From: Arion vulgaris
Taxonomy: Eukaryota; Mollusca; Gastropoda; Stylommatophora; Arionidae
DNA: 64,000 bases
Reading direction: 5' to 3'
NCBI GenBank assembly: GCA_020796225.1
Contig: CM036756.1
Span: forward strand, 41,535,398-41,599,397
The notes below the pieces were generated by a model. That model was not told the origin of the DNA. It did not search any database and saw only the letters and a list, made by a program, of their open reading frames with translations. Numbering within the stretch: position 1 is the stretch's first letter; the number at the start of each line of letters is the position of its first letter. The translations under genes were made by a program, and so were the position numbers. Below, piece by piece: positions 20,342 through 62,571 of the stretch.

Positions 20342-20486
20342 TACCTCTGAAGTCGAAACGGCTCGCCTGCATGGCGGGGTCACCAGTCAAAAGTATAAAC
20401 CTGCCTTCAACCTAAAACCATAAACGCCATACCAGATGTCATGGCTAATGCCTGAATTCACAGCGGCCGAATGAAGAAGAAGAAGC
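20342..20486 (+). mobile_element. 5'-truncated G/H SINE with (GAA)n tail
   Basis: TTACCTCTGAAGTCGAAACG to GAATGAAGAAGAAG. AGCATACT precedes at about 20329 and recurs after the tail, consistent with a short target duplication. Confidence 0.65.
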
Positions 20487-21910
20487 ATACTAAATAAACA
20501 ATGATCATCTTTCAGCCATGTCATGGAGAAAAGAGGTTTAGACTGCATAGTGGAAATTGGAAACGGATCGGTAAGATGAATGGGATAAAAAAAATTCAGG
20601 GCAGTCTTGTCTTCACTGCACGTGAAAAAAGACTACCTCCAAACTTATAGTAATTATGACAAATAATCCAAGATCACTTACGCCAACTGACATGGCATAT
20701 GATAACAATTGATGAATACAGAGTAGACCAGTAAACTGTGTGGAGAAATCATGAAACACAGACTGAATGTTGTGACTTGAGCCGGACCACATCATTCTGT
20801 TTGTCAGTGCTAATTTTCTTGGATGTTACTTAGGAATGTTGCCGGAACTACAGAGAGCGCAATAGTCTTGGCAGATGGCACGTTATTTCTACATATCGGG
20901 ATTGAGTCATATGGAACAACGAAGTAAATCTTTCGCCATATTCTGAAGCAACATTTAAGGACCTTTGTATATATAAAGTTGAATCTGTTGAGTAGTGGTG
21001 CATGAAACAAGTGTCTTGAAAAACTGCAGCAGAAATCCTAGTTAAGAAAACACAGAGAAACAAGTAGAACTAGACAAATAAAACTTAGTTGCAGACATCA
21101 CACTTACAAGTCCTGAGAGTAACACTCCAAAATTGATAACGAATCCATCATTTTTTCTTTTCTCATATAACGTCTATCTCATTATATTTACTTTTGTCTT
21201 ACTTTCCTGCATGCTCTTTTTGTCTGTTTTTGTTTAATTCCACTTGTAGTGTTGTCATCCTACATAGCAACATTACACATTTTTTACAACAAATTTGTTA
21301 TAGAATAATTGTGTGTTGTATTAAATCTTATTTGATGTTTTACTTTGTTGATAATGAAAGCAAACATAAAATTTGTTGGTTTTTTTTTTTAAAAGTTCCA
21401 TATCATTTTATAGTTCAGTTCATTTACAAAATATATCATCAAATCTTCTAAGAGAAAACACATGCTCTGAATATTTCCACAAAGATATCAAGTATTCTCT
21501 ATCACGGTTTGCGCAAGTTATGCATACCAATAGGTACAATAAGATGGGAAAACCGTGAAAGAAACCACAGTAGATACACCAACTAGCACAGAACGGGAGT
21601 TCTTAGTCTAAAGGAAATACCTGCTTAGGGGGAGATCGAAGCAATTATTGACATGTGCGATGAAGATGATCTTCAAATTGACAAACTATAAATGCTTAAT
21701 TGTAAAAACGCAGTTAAAAGTGTACAATTTGAAGAACAAGAGTCTATGATCTGGACAGGAAATAAAATCTAGTTGGTATTTTATACCATATATAATCAAA
21801 TTTGAAGTCCTTGTCCCCTGATATCAATTTACATCTGTAATATTTCTGTGTTTCTGTAGTAAAAGTAAAATTATACCCACATTGATTTTGTTGAAGTTAT
21901 TTCTTGGCAT
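20487..21910. other. No recognisable feature (1.4 kb)
   Basis: AT-rich sequence with only short frames and no match to the repeat families defined here. Confidence 0.45.
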
Positions 21911-22140
21911 GCCTGTGTGTTGCCTGGGCCCACGTGGAGCAAAGAATAGTAACACTGCAACCTACATGACATGTCGTAAGTGGTGACTGAGGTAGAAACC
22001 TAGGGAAGCTATTCTAGTAAATAAAAAGCTGCGCAGAAATCGGATGAGATGGCCTACTTGTAGGCACATAACTAGCACAATGTACATTCGCTCAGATCAC
22101 ATAGAAATGAGAGTAGTTAACAAGTGTTTGATTTGTTGGC
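21911..22140 (+). mobile_element. SINE A copy (diverged)
   Basis: GCAAAGAATAGTAACACTGC, GACATGTCGTAAGTGGTGAC and AGTAAATAAAAAGCTGCGC are SINE A landmarks; the tail is degraded. Confidence 0.75.
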
Positions 22141-22506
22141 ATAATTGACTTCACATGGGATATGCAGATATTGCTGACATGCTCCTACCAACTTATTCAT
22201 GAAAGAAACAGATGGGTTGCACAAACACAGGCAATACGTTGGACTGAATATAAGACCGTCAAGAAAACGGAAGTTCTACTTCATCATCTCTGGCCATGGC
22301 TTTCTTATTCCACAGTGGACCATATACTGGCCAGTCAACTTGAGATCGGTCAGGTTTCCCTAAAGCTTAGTTTTCAGACTAACAGGGTGTTGCTTCCCCC
22401 ATGAAAGGACAGACATGTTCTGGTGTCTGTTTCGCCTGTTAACACAGGCAGAGAGCTGTTTGACTTATTCCTAGTCTATGGGCTTTTAAGTCTGCACTGT
22501 TTTAAA
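22141..22506. other. No recognisable feature
   Basis: An 80-codon frame (22162-22404) has no recognisable homologue. Confidence 0.4.
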
Positions 22507-22745
22507 GCCGAAGGATTGACTTCATTGCACCGGGTTTAACCCCATATGGCTTGGTCCCTCTCAGCAAAAATGGCACTCCACCTGCCGAGAGTATTGCACG
22601 AACTCCGTAGCTCCGGCAACAATCCTAGGGTCTCTGGAAAAAAAACTGCACTCGTGAACAGAAAGGCGCGGTCCGGATTCGAACTCACGACCTTCGACTC
22701 GCAAGGCTCAGCCACAGAGATCCCCTTCGTCTGCACTGTCTCGTA
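22507..22745 (-). mobile_element. SINE C copy
   Basis: The complement of 28118-28352, including GAACTCACGACCTTCGACTC with box B complement (GGATTCGAAC). The tRNA-like head is at the right end. Confidence 0.78.
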
Positions 22746-23084
22746 AGTAGGCAAAATATAATGACCTGGTCTGTTCTACTTTGGTCTTTGCATGAAGATT
22801 TTTTCATAATCATATCCAGTGTTTGTCTTGTAGTCTATTACTTTCTCTTTATGGGTGGTTTAACTTCTTACAAAGACAGTGATTGGTAGTTGTACTTCAG
22901 CACTGCCTTCCTTAGCGATGACGTTGACTCTCCCATTGCCTTCGATGCCACAGCAAAATGGAATCCATTGCAGACGATTTTCTATCTTTTTTTTTGTTAT
23001 TGTTGAAAATTCTCCTTAAAGAAACAAGTGGTGGCAATGAGATTCCTTCTTGACCTCCTCACTATTGCTCGCAGAATTGAAACT
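22746..23084. other. No recognisable feature
   Basis: Short frames only. Confidence 0.4.
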
Positions 23085-23370
23085 TGGAGGGTTTGATCAT
23101 ATCTAAAAATCAACGCAAACAAGGAACATCTCATTAATGAGAAAGGCGTAGAGTCAAGAGAGGCAGATCATGCCTATAGCAAAGACAGCTCTCCATAGGT
23201 AGCAGACGAGAAAGTGGTAGAAGGAGCAGAAGCAGGCAGAAAGGAAACGAAGAGAATGGACGGTTGAAAGGGAAATAAGAGAATTGGGACTGACATGGTA
23301 AAGTAGGAAGACCGACAACAATGGAGATCGCTTGTTTATGGCTTTGTGTACGTGAAGTGCATAGTCAATC
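23085..23370 (+). mobile_element. Probable LINE 3' fragment
   Basis: Broken frames give RKETKRMDG and DRQQWRSLVYGFVYVKC, resembling the 'DR..W...V.' end of non-LTR reverse transcriptases. Weak. Confidence 0.35.
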
Positions 23371-23579
23371 TTTGATGTTCAAATGCCAGTGGTTTTTGTT
23401 TTCATCCGAAAATTAGTCAAAACCGTGGGTGTAAAGTGGCTGAGAAGAGACAGCTTTTTGATTATAAGTGTCTTTGTTCTCTAAATTGTACACCCTCCAG
23501 ATAAAAATCAACTCGACATAAACCAGAATAGTGTAGGTCAGTGTTATCCAACGTTTTTATATATTGGTACACATCTCCC

Positions 23580-24110
23580 TAATGATTGTGTGGACCATGT
23601 GACTCGATATAGGGGGAGACTGCAGTAAAACTATGACAAATGGCGAAACACGTAATAACAAAGTACTGTAGTTTTACAAAAACAATGACAATACACAGCA
23701 ACGTTTCGACCAAAAGGCCTTTATCGAGCAAAGGATATAACAGGAGGAATGAATTTCACATCACACTACATATGGACTACGACAGAGATGATTTCCAACG
23801 GGCAGAATGCAGAAAAACTAGAAGTGGGATAAGAAGAGAAACAATTAAAAAAATGAAGTAAATATATAACTTATATACATTTAACATATACACATATAGA
23901 ATATGGAGCAACGAGAGGAGAAAGTACTAAGAAGCATATACATGTAGAGCGTTGAGTCCATGAGGTCGCAAGGTACCATATAACGAAATAAAACGATTCT
24001 CCAGTGCAAATCGACTACAATCACCAGAGGAACATGATCGGATGACCGTGACCTGGACGTTTTAGACATACTCATACATAGGGGACCACGTGACAATTAC
24101 ATGGGCGCAA
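23580..24110 (-). mobile_element. Penelope-like element fragment
   Basis: The minus strand (about 23945-24055) reads RFALENRFISLYGTLRPHGLN, like the '...Y.I..L.TL.P.GLN' C-terminus of Penelope-like retroelements. The flanking AACGTTTCGACCAAAAGGCC is a common motif in their terminal repeats, as I recall. Confidence 0.45.
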
Positions 24111-24257
24111 TGGCGCATAGTAGTCGCACTACTTATTCGAACGTTGAGTTCGTCGTCAAAAGAAAAGCTGACAGTGACTAAAGATTCGAGAAAGCAACAT
24201 TTTTGAACTGGTGTTATTCGCTCGTGTGGTGCCCGGACCTGCTAGGGAAGCTCCTCG

Positions 24258-24504
24258 TCTTCTTCTTTGCGTTCGTTCTTTACGACCAACTTTAATCACT
24301 TTGTGATGTTTGATCTTTGCCAAGAACGTGTGTACGTTGCACATTGGTTTGGTAGGCCCCTAATGACATAGACTTCTACATGTTTAGGACACATGCATCC
24401 GATTTCAGCCAAACCTCTTTGGTCGCCTCTTACGACATGCGTGGCAGTTAACAGTGGTTCTATTTTTTAAACCCCAAATTTTGGACCTTGTAACCACTCG
24501 GGCG
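24258..24504 (-). mobile_element. SINE B copy
   Basis: From CTTCTTCTTTGCGTTCG (tail) to GTAACCACTCGGGCG (head). It directly abuts SINE A on the other strand. Confidence 0.85.
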
Positions 24505-24634
24505 AACAAGGGAAGCAAAGAATGGTACTACTGCGACCTACAAGGCATGTCGTAAGAGGCGATTGATGTGGGACCTAAGGAAGCTACCCTAGTCAATAAA
24601 AAGCATTGCAGAAATCAGATGTTCTGGCCTACGT
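24505..24634 (+). mobile_element. SINE A, first part (interrupted by a 360-bp insertion)
   Basis: GCAAAGAATGGTACTACTGC through AATCAGATGTTCTGGCC; it resumes at 24995. Confidence 0.8.
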
Positions 24635-24994
24635 CAGAGCCTACTATAAACGTATGGGCCTTCAGACTCAAGTAAGAATTATGGGAAATCGGACCACAAC
24701 TACACCACGTGACCTCGCATTCCAGTATTGGTGTATATAGACTAATTTATTTTACAATCAACACAAAATGCTAAATCGAAGTTATATTCTGCAACAAGTT
24801 AGGTTTAACAATAAGGAATATCAATATTATGAATATTTTTCATCAATAAATAACCATAGACTCACATAATTGAGTAAAATTGCAAAAATGCGCGAAGTGT
24901 TTTATCAAACATCTGTAATTTCCAGCCCCCCTTTCTGATACAGGTCAGGGAATCCCCGGTCAGTTGTCTGGCCTTGTTATCTAGAGTTGGTTGT
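24635..24994. mobile_element. 360-bp insertion with 8-bp direct repeats
   Basis: GCCTACGT occurs at 24627-24634 and 24995-25002, at one site of the SINE A consensus. The insert begins CAGAGCC. An 8-bp duplication is typical of hAT transposons, but matching inverted ends are not visible. Confidence 0.5.
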
Positions 24995-25093
24995 GCCTAC
25001 GTGTAGGTGCATAACTAGAACAACGTACAATCGCTCTTGGCTCAGATCACATACAAATTAAAAAGAGTGGTTTAACAAGTGGTCGATAAGGAG
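24995..25093 (+). mobile_element. SINE A, second part
   Basis: GTAGGTGCATAACTAGAACA to GGTCGATAAGGAGCGTTCG completes the interrupted copy. Confidence 0.8.
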
Positions 25094-25511
25094 CGTTCGC
25101 AGAACTGGTGTTAGAAGGTTACCATTTAAAGTGATAGTTCTTGATGTGGTACTTCCTTGACATAAAACCAATGTCTTGGTGACACTTATGGTCAGAGAAA
25201 GCCCGCCTGTCCAGCGTGTTCGTAGCTTGTTAGACGACGGATGACAAGCCCCCTCTGAGTGCGGTTTAATTCCGCGGGCTGGCAGAAAAGCCAAATTTTC
25301 TTTAGATTTACGATGTTCATGGCACCGAGCCGAAGAGCTTCTGGATCGAGAGAAAAAAATGGTCAGAGAAAATAGGTTGCATGCCCTGGCCAAATTATTG
25401 ATACGGACCTGCATGGTAGCCTCACCGTGTGCGAATAGGGCAGTATGATCATTATGAGATGAAATACCTAAAATTATTTCTACTAAGATTAATAATTTAA
25501 TATCTCATCTT
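25094..25511. other. No recognised gene
   Basis: A 118-codon minus-strand frame (25058-25414) overlaps the SINE A tail and matches nothing known to me. Confidence 0.4.
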
Positions 25512-25934
25512 GATTTATTGTGCCATTGTCATTGCGGTGAGTAGCCATGTGTGCTTCGGTCTCTTTCTTACACATGAAGATCTCAGTGGCATTGCACAAA
25601 CTCCGTAGCACCGGCGAATGTCCCCGATGCAATTTTGAAGGTGGTGAAAATATTTGGTAGGAATTTAATTTTTACATTTTCGAAGGAATTATACACAGGC
25701 AGCTACTTTTCAGCATGCTGTTCTCGAATTTGAACTGCTAATTTTTTATTTACGTTCTCAACCTGTACACGGGACCTACATTTTATCGTCCTTCTCCAAT
25801 AGGACTATGAACTCGATCTCATCTACACTTAGATCAGAGATCTATGGAAAAATATTCAGTTCCCACCACGAGGAAGAGAACCGAGTACCTTTGAAACGAG
25901 AGGTGAGCACCTAGCCTCCATGTCACAGTGACCC
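25512..25934 (-). mobile_element. SINE F copy, about 420 bp
   Basis: It is the complement of 56208-56646: GAGATCTATGGAAAAATATT, GAACCGAGTACCTTTGAAAC and GGTGAGTAGCCATGTGTG are shared landmarks. Confidence 0.7.
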
Positions 25935-27599
25935 CATCTTATCTTATCATGACCATATTTATCGAAGCATGAATCGACGTGGGAGTAGTGGTGTTCTTCT
26001 TGGGTCAGATATTATGCCTCTATAGCTGCTAGTTTATGTTGTCGCTTTATATACCACATAAGGTAATGACAATATGCATAAATACGTTATTATACGTGAA
26101 TAATAGATTACATATTCAGTTCAGTGTTTAGCATGCCAGATTTGTGGTTGACCTTTAGGGATAAACTACGGGGAAGGGCTGGTGGAGGAGTGTTTCATGA
26201 GTCATAGATCAGGCATCTCGCTCAACCCTCGATCCCTGTTTCCGGTAGTCATGACGTCAGAGTAGGTGAGGAACCTTAACTCGCATATAACATTGTTTGC
26301 CTGAGAAGGATATTACTGACTGCTAGTGAAACTTAAAACTGAGGTGTTGACGAAATAAACACACAAGACGACGGTAAGAAATGATAATTAACGTATGTCA
26401 CTACGTTATAAAAGTTTACACTAGTCTCATCATCCATAAATAAGGTGATGGGAAACATTTTCATGTTTTAATTTCGTACGTGAGTGAGAGTGCTAAAATT
26501 ACTGTGACCTACTTTGTGTTGTCTCGGCTCTAAGTCTGGCAGTTTCAGAAAGTTTAGAAAGCCAAGCCCAATCTGATATATGTAACCGCCTCACTGATTG
26601 TAATTTAGTGGTCTAAGCTGTTGTCATTTAGCACTGTTATCATACATTGTATTTTTAGGTAGAGTCAGATGGCTGTTAAAGTGTTGTCTTGTTGACTATC
26701 ACTATCTCTGAGGAAGTAGGAGGTTGAGTTAATAGTAAATAGTTATTATGTTCTCACTCATTACTCATTTTCATCTGTGTCAGGTTCCCTGAAAATATTC
26801 TTCGAACCGAAAATGGCGTTTCTTTCTTTACTATATATTTGAAAGGGGTGGTGTTCCAGACCGTTATCCTTTATAATTATTTCAAATTCAAGAAGGCTGA
26901 CGGACTCGATGGTATGAAACCAGCAGTGCCACTGGTCGGACATTCTTCTTCTACAGAGGTTCGGTTCAGAGGAAACATTTACATTGCCTTGATTCTTAAA
27001 CCTAGAAGTAATGCTTGAAGATGAAAGTGAAAAATTGGATTCCTTCCAAGCAGACATTAGACATACATAGGTATCCAGCAGTCTTCGTCATGTTGATCAT
27101 TGCTTCATTAAACAGATGATTATGTTACAAGGCTCCCACCTGAGACGATTTGAAACAATGTTTTGTTTTGGCCAGTGTGTTTTCTGATTCCTTGTAACTG
27201 TTACTGTACAATCCCTTATAACATTAATTAAATATTGGTTAATGTTTGTGTTTTAAAATAAGCATTTACTAGTCACTTTATAAAATGGTTATTGGTGTAG
27301 ACAAGCTATAATTTAGATTCGACAGGGCTTAGACTTAATTCTACAACATGCATACCATTTTGAACAGTATAATATTGTTCAACTCTTCGGAACAACCTCA
27401 CTTAGTCAAAAATGGCGCATAGTGTAGACATACTCTTAGCCGAAGATCATAAAGGCCAAATATAGAGTGATAAATTATTGTTAAAGAGCAATGAATAAAC
27501 GAAGCAAGGGAAAGTGTGGGGGACTGACAGCCAGCGAGACAGCCTCAAAACATTTCCCCTAGGCTAAAATTCGGAAGCCCTGCCCTACACATGTATCAT
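25935..27599. other. No recognised feature (1.7 kb)
   Basis: A 98-codon minus-strand frame (26761-27057) was not recognised. Nothing matches the repeat families. Confidence 0.4.
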
Positions 27600-27715
27600 A
27601 CACATGTAGGGACCTAAGAACCAGGGTGCGACGTACAGTCATTCTTGGCTAAGATCAATTATACATCACAATAAGAATGATCAAATTGGTGTAAAGAACA
27701 AACTCAAAGAAGAGG
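27600..27715 (+). mobile_element. Diverged SINE B-like tail
   Basis: GCGACGTACAGTCATTCTTG, TCACAATAAGAATGATCAAA and GTGTAAAGAACAAACTCAAA fit the shared tail of SINEs A, B and K. Confidence 0.5.
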
Positions 27716-27752
27716 AAGTCAACATTTGTTAGTTCTAACAGTACTTGAATAC

Positions 27753-28005
27753 TTCTTCGAACACTCCATATCGTCCATTGTTAAACACTCTGTGTGATTT
27801 GTTTGTGATATGAGCCTAATAGTGATTGTATATTGTGCCAGATATGCGCCTACAAGTAGGCCAGCACATCCGATTTCTGCGACACTTTTTATTTACTAGG
27901 GTAGCTTCCCTATGCCCCTATATCAGTCACGTCTAACGACATGCCTTGTAGGTTGCAGTAGTACTATTCTTTGCTTCTCTTGCGGGACCCGACACCACAC
28001 AGGCG
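27753..28005 (-). mobile_element. SINE A, complete copy, 253 bp
   Basis: Target duplication GTACTTGAATAC (27741-27752) and GTACTTAAATAC (28006-28017). The head is CGCCTGTGTGGTGTCGGG on the minus strand. Confidence 0.9.
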
Positions 28006-28117
28006 GTACTTAAATACACACTACTCTGTTAACAGTGTCAACTGACATCAATCAATTTTGTGAGGTTTAGTAGAATTTAATTCAATGTAAAACTATTATT
28101 TATTTGTCATTACTTTT

Positions 28118-28352
28118 TCTTATCATCTCTGTGGTTAAGTGGTTAAGCCCTTGCGTTCCAAAGGTCATGGGTTTGAATCCAGATCACACCGTTCTGTTCA
28201 ATAGTGCATTTTTTCCAGAGTCCTCTAGGATTGTTGTAGGAGCTACGGAGTTCGTACTTTGTGCAATACTCTCAGCAGGTGCGTGACATTTTCTGCAGAT
28301 GGGGACCAAGCAATATAGGTAACACCGGTGCAATGAAGTCAATCCTTCAACT
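28118..28352 (+). mobile_element. SINE C, tRNA-derived, best copy
   Basis: The head TCTGTGGTTAAGTGGTTAAG with GGTTTGAATCC gives box A and box B spaced as in a tRNA. The body continues to GGTGCAATGAAGTCAATCC. Other copies: 14476, 22507, 48838, 8240. Confidence 0.82.
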
Positions 28353-28734
28353 TGAGACCCTTTTTAAAAATTCCTTATCACAATACAATCCCATTTAGAC
28401 GATCAGGAATCTCAACAGGATGTGTTATTTTTTAATGTCATTGAGAGTTGACATGACATGGAGGGGTAAATTTGATACCCATGTATATTATTCATATTTT
28501 GATACTGTTATTTCTGTAATTTAACTAACTGAAAATGGATACAGTGACTTACAGAGTTAGATAAAAATTCAAAATCTTTGAAGAAGCTGCTGTATAATTT
28601 GCAAGTGCCTAACTGCTGGCACTTTCTGTTTGCTGAAATTGACTGAGCACCCGTGGGAACTACACAAATGATATAATAAAATTTAAAAAAACCAAAGGGA
28701 CTGCACAAATTAAACCAAAATGCTTGTATGGTGC
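28353..28734. other. No recognisable feature
   Basis: AT-rich with short frames only. Confidence 0.4.
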
Positions 28735-28965
28735 TGGGGCCTACAGCGGAAGCAAAGAATAGTACCACTGCGACCTACAAGGCGTGTCGTAAGAGGCAAC
28801 TGGTGTAGGACCTTAGGAAAGCTACACTAGTTAAAAAAAAAGCATAGCAGAAATCGGATATGCTGGCTTACTTGTAGGTGCATAACAGACACAACGTACA
28901 ATTGCTCTTAGGCTCAGATCACATAGAAGTCACACAGAGTGGTTAGCAAGTAGTTGTTGGGCGCC
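28735..28965 (+). mobile_element. SINE A copy
   Basis: GGAAGCAAAGAATAGTACCA to AGTGGTTAGCAAGTAGTTG. It is immediately followed by SINE B in the same orientation. Confidence 0.82.
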
Positions 28966-29216
28966 CGAGTGGTTACCGGGGCCCACATTTGGGGTGTAAT
29001 GAATAGAACCACTGTTACCTGCCAAGGATGTCGTAAGAGGTGACAAAGGAGGTTTGGCTGAAATCGCATGTGTCCTAAACGTGTAGAACTCTATGCATTT
29101 AGGGGCCTACCAAACCAATGTGCAACGTGTACACGTTCTTGGCAAAGATCAAACATATCACAAAGAGTGATTAAAATTGGTCGTAAAGAACGAACGCAAA
29201 AAGAAGAAGTCATTGT
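28966..29216 (+). mobile_element. SINE B, near-complete copy
   Basis: GCGCCCGAGTGGTTACCGGG, GATGTCGTAAGAGGTGACAA and CGCAAAAAGAAGAAG are the landmarks. Confidence 0.87.
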
Positions 29217-29844
29217 GGAGCGTTAGAAGAAGAACCAAAAAATTAAAGTTTCACTGTAAATTTCAGAAACCCTACTGAGATAAAGTCAAGAACATAAAGA
29301 GGTAGACAGACAAGATATTGTCATACAGTAACCATCAGTGCATTGTACAAAATACCATCAGTGCAACGAGTTCGAGAATTAGGCGTTAAGTTTGGACATG
29401 CCAGACAGTGTCTTCTTCGTGGTAGAGAGAGAAGATATAGTAATTAACTTTTCATGGGTACGGTGAGCAAATGGACTTTGGGATGGCTGCTGCAGTGGAA
29501 GACAGAGCACGAATGGGAATTCCCAATGTGCCATGACGTCGATCGCATAACATATAACATAACCATCAGTGCATAGTGCAGAATTTGCTGGAGATACATT
29601 GCAGCCAATATTTGATGTTGAGATGGCACAATATAATGAAGATGGCACTTGTCAAAATATAGAAAGAGAACCTAGCAGGAGGAAATGCAATCACATATTT
29701 AAGAACATAGTAACACTAGATGAGAGAGTCAGCAAGCATATCAACAAGAAAAAGTGAATGCACCAGAATAGCATTTGCAATCTAAACAACATTTGGATAT
29801 TTTATCAGTGCACCACAAAAACTCAAACTAATAATATATCAATG
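29217..29844. other. Low-copy repeat, no gene recognised
   Basis: GGCTGCTGCAGTGGAAGACAG near 29483 resembles GGCTGCTGCATTGGAGGACTG near 49148. No coherent reading frame. Confidence 0.4.
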
Positions 29845-30190
29845 TTTATGTAGAATAGAGGGACTGAGATGGTATGATAAGATTACAACAAACGAGGAAC
29901 TCGGAGAAAGAACAAGGCACATACCAGTGGAGAAAGAGCACAGGAAGAGACAGTGGCAATGGATAGGACATACATTGAGAAGACCGACTGGAAGCATTGC
30001 AAGACAGGCACTGTTTTGGAACCCGCAGGGAAAGAGGAGAAGGAAAGGCCTAGACAGACCGGAGAAGAGAGCTGGAGACTGATATTGAAAGGATATGTAA
30101 AACATAGAGAGATAGAGGAAGAGCTGGAAGAAGTTTGTTGGAAGATCTGTGCTCCGTTGAGAGTTGAAAGGTGAAGAAGAAGAAGAATGA
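29845..30190 (+). mobile_element. LINE 3' fragment with (GAA)n tail
   Basis: Broken frames give RQWQWIGHTLRRPTGS, ARQALFWNPQGKRRRG and RPRQTGEESWRL, then a GAAGAAGAAGAA tail. Confidence 0.72.
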
Positions 30191-30419
30191 TATATCAGAA
30201 CTGTGTACTCTAAGTACTTATTATTATGGATCTGAATGCTGGAGAATAGCAGAAAATGGAACAGATTCATAATTTTATACAAGCTGCCTAATTTTCTCAG
30301 AACTTTTTGTTCAAACAAAATAAATATAAACAAATTGCTTACTAAGTGGAACCAAAAACAAGTACACACAGTGATAAAGTTCTTTATCATTTATTGATGT
30401 AATTAGTGGCAAACTTCCT

Positions 30420-30640
30420 TCAGCGATGACTTGTGTGTCTTTATTAATTATTGACGTAATTAGTGACATCAGTGCTGAACTTCATCAGGAAACAACAAAT
30501 TAAATTACAGAGCAGATGTGGTCCTCAGAAATAACAGAGGTTGGGAAAAACACTATTTATGAAACACATACTAAAGCCCGTGCTAGAAATATCTTCTTAT
30601 CCTGACGCTGAGTCAAACCAGGATTAGATAAAACAAAACG
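30420..30640 (+). mobile_element. LINE 3' fragment
   Basis: WSSEITEVGKNTIYETHTKA matches the fragments at 33350-33620 and 40085-40520. Confidence 0.5.
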
Positions 30641-30953
30641 ATGTAATTTATATTTAAACTTTGCGTTACAATTCTGAGGCTATATTCAGCTTCATTATTC
30701 TGCCAGGTTCAGTCAGTTTTGCTCATTTAGTACCATCAAGCATAGTTTGTTGGTCATATATTCTGAACACTTGATTTTCTTAATAATAACCAATTGTTAG
30801 CAATCATAACTACATTAAGGAACCATAACAAAACTTGCAAATGTTGCATTTATGTAAGGTATGTAGACATATTTATTTGTGAGGTCTTGTAACATAGTTT
30901 GTATGATTAATGTAATAATTGTATACTTTTTTCCACCCCAAACAGATTGTAGA
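30641..30953. other. Upstream flank of the integrin start codon
   Basis: No TATA box or initiator stood out. CCCCAAACAG just before the start codon looks like a splice acceptor, so the promoter may lie further upstream. Confidence 0.35.
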
Positions 30954-61186
<30,233 letters not shown>

Positions 61187-61244
61187 GTAAGTAATTTCAA
61201 TTATTGTGTTTCTATCATATTAACATAGGTTGTGTTGAACAAAG

Positions 61245-61428
61245 TAGAGCATACTCAATGTTCTTATTCTGATGCCTTTATGCTCAAATCATCTATCACA
61301 TCTTGAATCCACTACCACTGTGGTCTCCCTCTTCTCATCTTTGCAGGGATGTCTCCCTTCATAATTTTCTTTCCTGTCATCCATGTCTGTTGTTTATGTG
61401 CTAAATACTTCAATTTTATTATCATATG
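61245..61428 (-). mobile_element. LINE J 3' fragment
   Basis: ATCACATCTTGAATCCACTA, CAGGGATGTCTCCCTTCAT and ATACTTCAATTTTATTATC are diverged LINE J landmarks. Confidence 0.55.
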
Positions 61429-61440
61429 TAGCATTAGCTA

Positions 61441-62467
61441 TCCGAAGAGCTGTTTCATGCATGCGGGGAGATAAGTTCCAATTATGAGGCTGAAATTCAT
61501 GCGTTAGAAGCAGCGTTGTAACACCTGAAGACTGTTTTCGATGTCTTTCCATCAAAAGCACAAAACATTATTATTTTCACAAATTCAATGTCTGCCCTTC
61601 AAGCTCTAGAAGATGGTGGACATTATAAATTTGAACTCTCCCGTCTAGCCCTAGATATTGACAAACTTGTTACATCACAGGACATCAAAATAACTATGCA
61701 GTGGATCCCTGGACATTCAAATACAACCGGAAATGATAAAGCAAATAGGCTAGCTAAGAAAGGGTCAACGCAAGAACAGCCAATCACAACAACAACTCTC
61801 CATACAGCTAAACAAAATCCTAATGACAACAAATAAAGAAATTTGACTGAACAGATGGGCCATGGGAGACACGGGAAGACAGGTTTACAGACATATGGCC
61901 AGCCCTAACCGTAACCCTTTCGCTGCTACATACTTTTCGAGGGCTGAGCTAAAAATATCTACTCTTTGTTTCTAGGTCACAAAAGTGAATGTACGCCTAT
62001 AGGAGTGACAGTAGCAATGTATAACGTGTTAACACGTCTTTAGCCCACAGAGGAGAGATAATAACAGACGTGTTAATGCGTCTTTAGAAGTGAATGGGCA
62101 AAACGTATATATAAGTCTTTAGCAGCTAAAGGGTTAATAAAATAAAACCACCTTACAAGAAGAGATCAGTGCACCATTTTTAGACTCTGAACTCAACACA
62201 TAACACTTAATAATCACTTGAACAGAATTCAACCACATCACACTCCAGAGTGCCAGCTGTGTGCACATCATCATGAAACTGTTCACCACCACCTTTTCAG
62301 GTGTCAAGCACTAGATGACGTCAGGAATATCCTCCAAGGCCAGACAAATGGAACACATTATACGGAACAAAAGAACAACTTACAAACACATGCAGATAAC
62401 ACTACATAGCATTGGGCCGAAGGGCAGGAGCTCAAGAGCCGCTGCTGGATCATTGAAGAAGAAGAAG
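61441..62467 (+). mobile_element. RNase H-bearing LINE, 5'-truncated copy 2, carrying a 219-bp MITE
   Basis: SNYEAEIHALEAAL, IIIFTNSMSALQAL and MQWIPGHSNTTGNDKANRLA match the 49517-50933 copy; the DSMSAL aspartate is N here. ECQLCAHHHETVHHHLFRC follows after the MITE, and the tail is (GAA)n. TAGCATTAGCTA (61429-61440) and TAGCATTATCTA (62468-62479) flank it. Confidence 0.88.
61915..62133. mobile_element. 219-bp TTAA-type MITE in the LINE
   Basis: Ends CCCTTTCGCTGCTA and TAGCAGCTAAAGGG (13 of 14 inverted). Flanks GTAA (61911-61914) and TTAA (62134-62137). The sister LINE has an intact single TTAA at 49855-49858, the empty site. Confidence 0.9.
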
Positions 62468-62571
62468 TAGCATTATCTACGTTAAAAATAATTTGAAGTT
62501 TTTATGGATAGATCCATTTGTTCTCTTCTCTGTCTGTGAACTACTGATGATTTTCAGTAATATTTAGGTTC

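Noticed and set aside
25058..25414. 118-codon minus-strand frame
   Set aside because: Starts in unannotated sequence and ends inside a SINE A tail; no homologue recognised.
28118..28190. tRNA-like sequences with box A and box B (also at 762, 9800, 56208, 56671)
   Set aside because: They head longer repeated units with tails and target duplications and do not fold as intact tRNAs, so they are SINE heads and not tRNA genes.
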